NCBI RefSeq assembly: GCF_042186555.1
Contig: NC_133324.1
Coordinates: 4,800,651-4,864,650, forward strand
Source: Aquarana catesbeiana
Taxonomy: Eukaryota > Chordata > Amphibia > Anura > Ranidae
Length of the DNA stretch: 64,000 nucleotides
Direction of reading: 5' to 3'
Of this stretch, positions 22,201 to 34,200 are shown one piece after another; positions within the stretch are counted from its first letter, which is position 1, and each line of letters opens with the position of its first letter. The position numbers and the translations under genes were made by a program. The notes beneath the pieces were generated by a model. That model was given only the letters and a program-made list of their open reading frames with translations, ran no database searches and was not told the origin of the DNA.

Positions 22201-25200
22201 TCAGGCGGTAGAGTAGACGGCCCCTCAGTCCATTTCAGGCGGTAGAGTAGAGGGACCCTCAGCCAATTTTCAGGCAGTAGAGTAGACGGACCCCCAGCTG
22301 ATTTTTAGGCGGTAGAGTAGACGGCCCCCCAGCCGATTTTCAGGCGGTAGAGTAGACAGCTCCCCAGCCGATTTCAGGCGGTAGAGTAGACGGCCCCCCA
22401 GACGGTTTCAGGCGGTAGAGTAGACGGCCCCCCAGCCGGTTTCAGGCGGTAGAGTAGACGGCCCCCCCAGCCGATTTCAGGCGGTAGAGTAGACGGCCCC
22501 CCCCAGCCGATTTCAGGCGGTAGAGTAGACGGCCCCCCAGCCGATTTCAGGCGGTAGAGTAGACGGCCCCCCAGCCGATTTCAGGCGGTAGAGTAGACGG
22601 CCCCCCAGCCGATTTCAGGCGGTAGAGTAGACGGCCCCCCAGCCGATTTCAGGCGGTAGAGTAGACGGCCCCCCAGCCGATTTCAGGCAGTAGAGTAGAC
22701 GGACCCTCAGAAGTGGCTCATAGGGTACAGGACATACAGAAGTGGCTCATAGGGTACAGGACATACAGAAGTGGCTCATAGGGTACAGGTGTAGAGGACA
22801 TACAGAAGTGGCTCATAGGGTACAGGTGTAGAGGACATACAGAAGTGGCTCATAGGGTACAGGTGTAGAGGACATACAGAAGTGGCTCATAGGGTACAGG
22901 TGTAGAGGACATACAGAAGTGGCTCATGGGGTACAGGTGTAGAGGACATACAGAAGTGGCTCATCGGGTACAGGTGTAGAGGACATACAGAAGTGGCTCA
23001 TGGGGTACAGGTGTAGAGGACATACAGAAGTGGCTCATAGGGTACAGGTGTAGAGGACATACAGAAGTGGCTCATGGGGTACAGGTGTAGAGGACATACA
23101 GAAGTGGCTCATAGGGTACAGGACATACAGAAGTGGCTCATGGGGTACAGGTGTAGAGGACATACAGAAGTGGCTCATAGGGTACAGGTGTAGAGGACAT
23201 ACAGAAGTGGCTCATAGGGTACAGGTGTAGAGGACATACAGAAGTGGCTCATGGGGTACAGGTGTAGAGGACATACAGAAGTGGCTCATCGGGTACAGGT
23301 GTAGAGGACATACAGAAGTGGCTCATGGGGTACAGGTGTAGAGGACATACAGAAGTGGCTCATAGGGTACAGGTGTAGAGGACATACAGAAGTGGCTCAT
23401 GGGGTACAGGTGTAGAGGACATACAGAAGTGGCTCATAGGGTACAGGACATACAGAAGTGGCTCATGGGGTACAGGTGTAGAGGACATACAGAAGTGGCT
23501 CATAGGGTACAGGTGTAGAGGACATACAGAAGTGGCTCATAGGGTACAGGTGTAGAGGACATACAGAAGTGGCTCATGGGGTACAGGTGTAGAGGACATA
23601 CAGAAGTGGCTCATCGGGTACAGGTGTAGAGGACATACAGAAGTGGCTCATGGGGTACAGGTGTAGAGGACATACAGAAGTGGCTCATAGGGTACAGGTG
23701 TAGAGGACATACAGAAGTGGCTCATGGGGTACAGGTGTAGAGGACATACAGAAGTGGCTCATAGGGTACAGGACATACAGAAGTGGCTCATGGGGTACAG
23801 GTGTAGAGGACATACAGAAGTGGCTCATGGGGTACAGGTGTAGAGGACATACAGAAGTGGCTCATGGGGTACAGGTGTAGAGGACATACAGAAGTGGCTC
23901 ATAGGGTACAGGTGTACAGGACATACAGAAGTGGCTCATGGGGTACAGGTGTACAGGACATACAGAAGTGGCTCATGGGGTACAGGTGTAGAGGACATAC
24001 AGAAGTGGCTCATGGGGTACAGGTGTAGAGGACATACAGAAGTGGCTCATGGGGTACAGGTGTAGAGGACATACAGAAGTGGCTCATGGGGTACAGGTGT
24101 AGAGGACATACAGAAGTGGCTCATAGGGTACAGGTGTAGAGGACATACAGAAGTGGCTCATGGGGTACAGGTGTAGAGGACATACAGAAGTGGCTCATAG
24201 GGTACAGGACATACAGAAGTGGCTCATGGGGTACAGGTGTAGAGGACATACAGAAGTGGCTCATGGGGTACAGGTGTAGAGGACATACAGAAGTGGCTCA
24301 TGGGGTACAGGTGTAGAGGACATACAGAAGTGGCTCATAGGGTACAGGTGTACAGGACATACAGAAGTGGCTCATGGGGTACAGGTGTACAGGACATACA
24401 GAAGTGGCTCATCGGGTACAGGTGTACAGGTCTCTTATTGATTTCCTTGTCCTTGTTGACAGTTCGGGATAGTGAGTCACCTTTTATATGGCTGTTGCAG
24501 TAAATCTTTTGACCTGCCCCGATCCTTATCTGAGCTGCCAACATCGATCAGTGACTCACACCCTCCATGATAACCGCTGATAGTGCCGCTCTGTCTCCTC
24601 ATTTCCCCCGTCACGTCATTCCAGACATCGGCCATAACTTCTCCATGAAATCCTAGAGATCCAAACCATAACCAGCACTGTTCTAGATCCTCCACCACCA
24701 ATCAATGTCTTACTTCTTGGTTTAACCCTTCTGTGTTGGAACCATTCACCCTTCACCTTGTGTGTCACACCCCTTAGTAAGACCTTTTGATTAGAAGGTT
24801 ATAAATCACATTTTGCCCTCAGGGGTTGAATGGACTTGGACCTCCTCAGGGTTAATGGGCGAGTTGGCAGCTGCCGGTTGCACAGATCTATTCCTGCCCC
24901 GGCAGAGCCTCCTCACCATGTTACTGTGGGTTTGGGTAGGATCTGGTGACTCTGGGAATCTTTCACAAATGGCCATACTACTACTGCAATAAATTCATTG
25001 TCCTGTTATAAAGGGGCCCTCAGCCTAATGTGAACGTACATCTCCAATAGCTGCCCTTTTAGGTTGAGGAAATGCTGAACTTTCTTTCCTGGAGAGTAAG
25101 CTACCCCAGGATCCCTATTCTTGCTCCCCAGATATTCCCTATGCTTGTGTTGGATGCCCCCCTCGTTATATTCAGGCAGGTTGATTTGCCCCTGCTCTGT

Positions 25201-28200
25201 AGTCTTTGGTAGACTGGCTCCACCTAGTGGTCTGATAGGGAGCCTCATTCTGAATTCTCTACATGTCCCTCTATTCTGTATATCCTTCCGCTTAGCCCTG
25301 CTTACACCATTTCAGCTAGGACCTGGTAGGTCCTGGTTGACACTGCACACCTTCTCCTTATATCCCAGACCTAGCACTCTTTGTGCAGGCCGCAGAGAGC
25401 TCTTCCTGGGTGCCCACTTAGGCTCCTGTAGAACCTTTTGGCCATCCTGAGCTCTATCCTTCTAAATAAGAAGGTTCCCCTTCTGGGAATCAAATCCTCA
25501 TTCTGTTCCCATCAGAAGAGGCACTTTGGATTCTTCTTCCATGTGGGAACAAGGTAGCTTGGAAGCCAGTCTTCCCTTCCTCTTTTTGTTACTTGAGACC
25601 TAATATATTCTGCTATGTCTTTTTGACCAGCACAACCTCTCACCTTTTGCTCCCTTAGATGTTAGGAGTCAGGCATAACATCTATGGCCATGTCCTCCTT
25701 GGAACCTGTCCCCTCTTGTGTCTTAAGGTCTTAAATCGATGGAACCAGCCAAGTCTGTCAAAGCCTCATTTCACTGTGAAGACTTGCACATCCCCATGTC
25801 ATCAATTCCTGCACTTAGCTGTGGGCCCTATCTTCTGCAGCTTGAGTTTTCCTCAAGATTGTGGGACATCTGTACAATCTCATGTTGAGGGAGCAGTCGA
25901 CACGTTCTGATCAACATCATAGCTCCTACCTGAGTCTTCTTCCTTGTCTGCTTTACAGAATGAGAGGGTGGGTGTTCCAGCAATCCTTATATCGCTGAAT
26001 CAGATGTGGTACTTCCACCTATATTCTTTTGATAGATGCCTTGTGGCCTCCTCCAGATCTTCTGCCTCTGGGACCTGTTTACCCCCCTCCTTTACGATCG
26101 CTAGCATTAATGCCATGGCTGTTAAATTCCAGGTTCTGAGAGACAGGGGCATCTCTGGTTCTGTGAAGGTTAGGAAGTCTATTTCACACAAGGTCTACTA
26201 TCGCACATGGAAGGCATACTTCACTTGGTGCGAGAAGAGAAACTCATCCTCATGAGATTTCTCCATAGTACGAATTCTGGCCTTTCTGCAAATAGGTCAA
26301 GGTCAGCATTTGGCATCAACAAGGGTTAGGTCTCTGCACTTGCCATCTTGTTCCAGAGAACGCTAGCCCTCCATTATTTAAGACCTTTGTGCAGGGTGTC
26401 TCCCATATGGCTTCCCCTGTGTGCCTCCCAGTGACTCTTTGGGGTCTGATTTGGGTTCTCTTGGCACTTCAGAAATCACCCTTTTGAACCCATTCAGGAT
26501 AGTCCCCCTTTCCACTCCAACTTACATGGTTCCTCATTGCCGTCACCTCTTCGAAGCGATTGTCAGAACTGGTGGCCTTATCATGGAAAGAACCCCTTCC
26601 AGTCTTGCGCGACAAGGTGCCTCTGGACTTGTTTTGGATACTTTTGTCCTTTCACTTCAACTAGGACATCTTTCTTCCATCTCTCTGTCCGGCTCCAATT
26701 CATCAGAAGGAGATCTTCCTCCATTGTCTGGATGTGGTTTGTACTGTACTGGTTTACGTCCCGACTACTTCTTCCATTAGGACTGACTCAGTAATTTCTG
26801 ACTGTCCCCGTAAAGGAGAACCTTTCTTTTCTTCTATCATTCAAGCTATTATAGTCTTTAGGATTGGCATCCCCCCTCCCCCCTGTCCTGTCAAAGCATA
26901 CTCCACTGTAGATCTGTGGGTGCTTCTTCGACTTTTCTGCATCTTTTCTTCTTTTTTTTTTTTTTTTATTTAAAAGAGTTTTATTGTCGTACATACCAAG
27001 AAAATACAAATCTGAAGGTATATAATCCAAAAGCGTACATGTCAATAAGAAATAGGATTTCTATGCATACATTTGCAAATCAGCATATGCACATACAGCA
27101 TTTTTTGTCACTTTTATCACAAAACTTAATAAAGAATGCAAGAAGAAAAGAAACCGTAAACTAGGATGACAACGCCCCTCCCTTCCAACCTCTTCATCCT
27201 TTCTTTTCATGTTCTATATGTTCTATATGTTCTACCAGATGGATGTCCGGACCTCATCTAAAACCAGCTTCAGGTATAATGTCCTTCAAGTGGGTGTCCA
27301 GACCTCATCTGGTCCTAGCTTTGGGTGTAAGGTCCTTCAAGTGGGTCTCTAGACCTCATTGAATACCAGCTTCTGGTGTAAGGTCCTTCAGGTGGATGTC
27401 CAGGCCTTATCTCATATCAGCTTCAGGTGTAAGGTCCTTCAGGTGGATGTCCGGGCCTCATCTGATACCAGCTTCAGGTGTAAGGTCCTTCAGGGGGATA
27501 TCCAGGCCTCATCTGATACCACCTTCAGATGTAAGGTCCTTCAGGGGGATATCCAGGCCTCATCTGATACCAGCTTTGGGCGTAAGGTCCTTCAGGAGGA
27601 TATCCAGGCCTCATCTGATACCAGCTTCAGGTGTAAGGTCCTTTCGGGGGATATCCAGGCCTCATTTGATACCAGCTTCAGGTGTAAGGTCCTTCAGGGG
27701 GATATCCAGGCCTCATCTGATACCAGCTTCAGATGTAAGGTCCTTCAGGGGGATATCCAGGCCTCATCTGATACCAGCTTCGAATGTAAGGTCCTTCAGG
27801 TGCATGTCCAGGCCTCATCTGATACCAGCTTCAGGTGTAAGGTCCTTCAGGTGCATGTCCAGGCCTCATCTGATACCAGCTTCAGGTGTAAGGTCCTTCA
27901 GGGGGATATCCAGGCCTCATCTGATACCAGCTTCAGGTGTAAGGTCCTTCAGGGGGATATCCAGGCCTCATCTGATACCAGCTTCAGGTGTAAGGTCCTT
28001 CAGGGGGATATCCAGGCCTCATCTGATACCAGCTTCAGGTGTAAGGTCCTTTAGGGGGATATCCAGGCCTCATCTGATACCAGCTTCAGGTGTAAGGTCC
28101 TTCCGGGGGATATCCAGGCCTCATCTGATACCAGCTTCAGCTGTAAGGTCCTTCAGGGGGATATCCAGGCCTCATCTGATACCAGCTTCAAGTGTAAGGT

Positions 28201-31200
28201 CCTTCAGGGGGATATCCAGGCCACATCTGATACCAGCTTCGGATGTAAGGTCCTTCAAGGGGATATCCAGGCCTCATCTGATACCAGCTTCAGGTGTAAG
28301 GTCCTTCAGGGGGATATCTAGGACTTATATGATACCAGCTTCAGGTGTAAGGTCCTTCAGGGGGATATCGAGGGCTCATCTGATACCAGATTCGGATGTA
28401 AGGTCCTTCAAGAGGATATCCAGGCCTCATCTGATACCAGCTTCGGGTGTAAGGTCCTTCAGGGGGATATCCAGGCCTCATCTGATAACCGCTTTCGTTT
28501 TAAGGTCCTTCAGGGGGATATCCAGGCCTCATCTGATACCAGCTTTGGGTGTAAGGTCCTTCAGGTGATTGTTGAGCTGTAGGCAGCCCCCCGTTCTGTG
28601 TGTTGTAAGCCTGTTAGTGTTATGTTGCTGTTGCCCACCCCTCAGTTGGACTGGTTTTGGAAGTCCTGACCATCTCTTAATTCTGGTACCTCAGTTGACA
28701 CGAGAGAAAATCGTTTTTTTTTTTTTTTTTGTACTCTCCATTTCATTGAGAGCCACAGCCGTTTTCCCCTCTTTTTTTTAAGATGATATTCTTTTGCACA
28801 AAACTAAGTCATGCTGGGAGTGGGAGGGGTTGTGAGTGTGTAGATCCTCCTGTAGGTGGCAGTATAACCCGACTGTCAATTTTCACATTGAGTAGTAATA
28901 TGGAATCCCTCTTCCCTCTCTAGGGATTTGTTACCGCTTGTATCCTGAGAGCACCTTCGAGAGTCGGATGTTGGAGTTTTCTCCTCCTCGGATTCTGCAG
29001 GAGAACTTGAGTCGTATGGTTCTGCTGCTGAAACGTTTGGACATCGCTGACCTTGGACAGTGTGACTTTCTGGACCGGCCTGGTAAGAGGTGGCGTGCTG
29101 CCTGGCTAGACCCCCTCCATACTCTGGAGGATTCCCTCCCCCCTCCCCCCCAGTCATTCAATGTAGTATTCTCTCTCTCTCTCTCCTCAGCTCCGGAGTT
29201 CCTCATGCAGGCTCTTGAAGATCTGGATTACTTGGCAGCACTGGATGACGATGGCAATCTGTCCGAGGTTGGAATTGTCATGTCAGAGTTTCCTCTGGAT
29301 CCTCAGATCTCCAAATCTCTCATCGCGGCCTGCGAATTCCAGTGCGTCAGTGAGATGCTGACGTTGGCCGCCATGCTAAGCGGTATGTGTAAGGTGCTAA
29401 GGGGGGGGGGGGGAGGGGGGAATGTAGGAGTGAGCACTGACAAAGGACGTTTCCTACTGAGGGCGTCACCATCACTACAAAGTGCAAATACTGAGGGTGC
29501 CACCATCACTACAAAGTGCAACTACTGTGCTGGCCTCTATAAGCAGGACGCTTTGTACTGATTGGTGGCGGGCTGAGAGGAAAGTCTGAAGTCATAGTGG
29601 AGTGGAGGAACCATGGTGTCATAGGATCAGTGGGCAGAGTTATAAAGACTAGTGGGTGGGGTTATAAAAAGGGGAGGGGGTAAATATAAATGGCATGGTA
29701 GGTGTTGTTCTACATATGGGTGGGAGGAGCTATAGATAACATACATAAATGGTGAGTAGTGGGTGGAGTTAGAGATTAGTGGGCGGGGTTGTAAGAAGGA
29801 AAGGATGAATATATAGAGCTTTAGTAGGTGGAGTTGTAGAAATTAGTGGGTGGAGTTATATGTCAAAGATGGATATATGTGAGTAGTGGGTGGAGCTGTG
29901 AGTGGGTGGAGTTATAAAGATTAGTGGGTGGGGTTAGAAGACAAAAAGGATAAATATAAGAAGCCTAGTAGGTGAAGCTGTAGAAATTAGTGGGCGGAGT
30001 TATAAGTAAATAATATATGTTGTGTCATAGGTGGAGTTATAGATACGAGTGGGTGGAGTTTTACGAAGTAAAGGATAGATGAGCAGTGCATAGTAGGCGG
30101 ATAAGTGGGTGGAGTTGTATAGATTGGTGGGTGGGGATAAAGGAGGGAAAAGATAAATATATGGAGCATAGTAGGTGCAGTTATAAATAAAAGACAGCTC
30201 TGTGGTGGGTTGTAGGTGGAGTTATGGATAGGAGTGGGTGGAGTTATAATAAGTTAAAGATATTGTAGGTGGAGTTACAGAAATGAATAGGGGTTGGATT
30301 ATAAGAAGATGACTATAGATGTATGGGCCATAGTGGGTGGAGTTATTGATGTGAGTGGGTGGAGTTATTGATATGAGTTGGTGGAGCTATGACAAGTATT
30401 GGAGGTAGTGGTTTATAGAGGACTGCACCCTCTGTAGAAATTAGTGGGTGGAGTTATTGATGTAAGTGGGCGGAGTTATTGATATGAGTGGGTGGAGCTA
30501 TGACAAGTATTGGAGGTAGTGGTTTATAGCGGACTGCACCCTCTGTAGAAATTAGTGGGTGGAGTTATTGATGTGAGTGGGTGGAGTTATTGATGTGAGT
30601 GGGTGGAGCTATGACAAGTATTGGAAGTAGCGGTTTATAGCAGACTGCACCCTCTGTAGAAATTGGTGGGTGGAGCTATTAATGTGAGTGGGTGGAGCTA
30701 TGACAAGTATTGGAGGTAGTGGTTTATAGCGGACTGCACCCTCTGTAGAAATTAGTGGGTGGAGTTATTGATGTGAGTGGGCGGAGTTATTGATGTAAGT
30801 GGGTGGAGCTATGACAAGTATTGGAGGTAGTGGTTTATAGCGGACTGCACCCTCTGTAGAAATTAGTGGGTGGAGTTATTGATGTGAGTGGGTGGAGTTA
30901 TTGATGTGAGTGGGTGGAGCTATGACAAGTATTGGAGGTAGTGGTTTATAGCGTACTGCACCCTCTGTAGAAGTTTTTCTCATGTTGTTTCTCTGTATCT
31001 TACTTCCAGCTTGGCTCCATGCATTGATCCTGGCGCAGTAGGCGGAGTTATAGATATTAGTGGGTGGAGCTTGCAGTGCTGTAGTTGATGTCCTCTTCTC
31101 CTTGTATTTCCCGCTCATTGTCCCCTCTCTCCTGCCGTAGTTGCTCCCCGCTGTTTCCTGCCCCCTCCGCACAGCGAGTCCGTCCTGTGTGCCCGCCGCG

Positions 31201-34200
31201 ACCTGCAGCTTCCGGAAGGGGATCACATGACTCTCATCCACGTGTACGATCATTACAAGGAGCGTGAGTACTGCTAGGATCGACTGTAAATGCTACTAGT
31301 ATGCCGGACCCTCGAGAACGGGGCCAGGCGCTGGACACCCGAGAGCGGGGCCAATAAATGGACACCCGAGATTGGGGCCAGCCGCTGGACGCCCGAGAGC
31401 GGGGCCAATAAATGGACACCCGAGATTGGGGCCAGCCGCTGGACCCAAGAGAACGGTGCCAGTAATTGGGTGCCCAAGACCGGTTGCCAGCCACTGGACG
31501 CCTGAGAACGGGGACAGTAATTGGATGTCCACGACCGGGGGCCAGCGGCTGGACACCCGAGCCCGGGGGGCCAATAAATGGATGCCTGAGATTGGGGCCA
31601 GCCGCTGGACCCTAGAGAATGGGGACAGTAATTGGATGCCCGAGGGTCTGGCGGTTGTCTGCTAAGTCTATGTTTAATCCCGTCTAAGTGTACAGAGTCA
31701 TGTGAAGATGTCCGTCTGTTCGGTGATTGTGACTCCCCAAATGATCAATGATTACCCCCCAATCCCGGGATGTCGGGAACATTCCCCTATAATTCTCACT
31801 TTATTTCTCCATTGGGGGACACGGGGATTCAGAGACTGTCGTGTTATACTGCCGCCTACTGGAGGAATGGGCATTGTGGGCCAGCCCAGGATATCCCCTC
31901 CTCCTCCCAACATGCCTCAGTTTATTGTCTTTTTCTCTGCTCTGTTTTTTTTTTTATTGGCTCCTTCTTTTTGATTTTTTTTTTCTTTTTTAAGTGGAGA
32001 TTGCAGGTCCTTCCATGCTGAGTTACTGTATCCGGGGATGAGGGTTTCCTCAGCACCAGCTGTAGAGTGCCGTACCCATCTCATTCCCCTTATGATTCTC
32101 CGTTCACATGTGGGGAACACTTTAAAGGGTTGGACTGCAAAATTCTGGAAGCTCTTACTCTGCGTGACCTTGGCAGGACAGGGTCTCTTTGGGATCACTG
32201 TGGATACCATTGTCAAGGAGCCACTGATGTGGCAGGACCACCCATCTTCCTCAACCAAAGAATCTTAGGGCTCAGTCAGGGTGGGCTCATTCCTCGCTCT
32301 TGCTGGGTCCTCTGCACGTTTAGTTTGTGGCCCTGCCTTGGCTTAAGCCATGCACCTTGGGTGTTCACCAAGGTACTAACTGCTATGCTAGCTTTACTGA
32401 GCTCTCAGGGCATTCCTTTCCCACTAAAACTTCAAATTCTCCCCAAATGTCCCCAGACATGAACTCTTCAGTCCCAGTCATCCAACGATTCAGACCAGGA
32501 GTCATTCAACTCTTCGATTCTACGTGAGAGTTCTGGAGCCAACAGTAGCCTCCATCGATGTAGTCCAGACCCCTACAACACAACATTCTGTCATTGTGGG
32601 ACAAGTCAGTCCAGTCCTTGGACAGAACAATTTGTCTGCCACTAAAAAACAAGTTTCCTCTGGCCTGGAGGCTCAGTTCCCATTTTGGGCAGATCTTCAC
32701 AAGTTTGAGCTTTGAACGCCGTTTTTATATCCAAGACATTAACAATGGGCATGCAGACTTCCTAAGCCAGAAGCGTTAGACCCGGTGGAATGGTCCCTAC
32801 ACCCGAAGGTAATCCAGGACCTGTGTTTACAGGTGGGAAATGCCGGACATGGACCTCCTGGCCTACAGGTTCAACAACAGAATGGATAGGTTTGCCTCCA
32901 GGTACAAGGATCCTCTAGCACGGCCATTCTCAACCAGCGTTCCGTGGAACCCTAGGGTTCCTCCAAAGGTGGCTAGGGGTTCCTTGAGCTGTGGCTGATT
33001 TACCTCCTGTTTGATGGTGCCTACATAGTTCTGAGCCAATGCCACTTGGAGGAGCCAGTGGTATGACACCATTGATCTTTATAGCTCTCTGTAAGGGGGC
33101 TATTCTTACACTGACCACCAAAGTAAGGGGCATTGTTCCCACTGATCCTCAATGAATAGGTTTTATCAGGGATTCCCCGAGACCTGGAAATAATTTTAAG
33201 TCTTCCCCTGGGCTTATAAGGTTGAGAAAGGCTGCTCTAGCAGAAGCAATGGATGCTCTGGTGACTTTGTGGGATCAGTACACTCTGACCCTTTTCTCAC
33301 CTGAAACATCTTCCTCATCTGCTTTGCCTCTGGTATTCCGATCATGCTTATAGCTATAGATGAGTCTAGATGGATGTGAGGCTCTGATCTGATAAGACTC
33401 CACAAAGACTCTCCATTGACTTTTTCTGCTCTGAACCTTCAGTCTTAAGGACTGATTAACCACCCTGCTTCTCTAGCGCTTGCTTTAATGGCATTGCTGT
33501 TGATGTCCAGGTTCTGAGGGACAGAAACATCTCTGTACTGGTGATTTCCCAAGATGTTGAAAGTTAGAAGTCTAGCGAGGTCTGTCACCTCACATATACG
33601 GCATACTCCACTCGGTGCCGGGCAAGAAACTTTCACCCCAGGAAATTCTTTATCAGACATATCTACGTAGGTGGGTCTGAAGCGGCTTTTGACCCTTAAC
33701 ACCATCAAGGGATGTTCTTCCTGAGACTGATGGCTTTCTATTCCTTAAAGCGGACCTTCAGTCATTTTGTTCAACTTTCCATCTATTAAATCTTCTGCCG
33801 TTGTTGTTGTTGTTGTTGTTTTATCTTTGGATAGTAAAACATTTTTTTTTTTTGCCAGTAAATCCCTTATACAGCCCACTTCCTGTTTCTTGTCTGTCCA
33901 TTAGTCTAGGCTTATAACATCATGCACAGCTCTCTCTCATGAGTTTGCCAGGAAGGGGAGGTGGGGTGCGAGTCTTAAGAGGGCCAATGAGAGCTGCAGA
34001 GCTGTGCCTCTCTGTGTGTCTGTGTAAATCCAGGAAGTGATCAGGCAGCAGCTTCAGCTGCCCATAGTTAAAATTGGCTGCAGCCAGACTCAGTGGAGGG
34101 AAATTTCTGCAGCGTATTTTGGCAAGTACAGAATCGCAGTATATATAAAATAATAGTGGTTGGAGGGAAGCTTCAGAATGGCAAAGATGTTTTTATTACA

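Larger units (their letters stand above)
25900..28900 (+). mobile_element. DIRS-like tyrosine-recombinase retroelement remnant, copy 1
   Basis: Broken reading frames match two other copies in the window. SHKVYYRTWKAYFTWCE (about 26185-26235) is in the recombinase N-terminal part. LQKSPFEP-like coding lies near 26465, and a degraded VKAHSTR equivalent (read VKAYSTVDLW) is at about 26893. The C-terminal SSDxSFRxKVLQ segment is amplified (next entry). At 28680-28890 comes an inverted version of the sequence found at the left end of copy 2 (CTACAGGAGG, CCCAGCATG, TTTTGTG on the minus strand), as expected for inverted termini in DIRS elements. No frame is intact. It fills the second half of dqx1 intron 5. 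Confidence 0.65.

Noticed and set aside
27359..28568. 390-codon frame of 17-residue repeats as a possible repeat-protein gene
   Set aside because: It derives from a retroelement C-terminus, is open only because 51 is a multiple of 3, and is surrounded by broken element sequence within a dqx1 intron.
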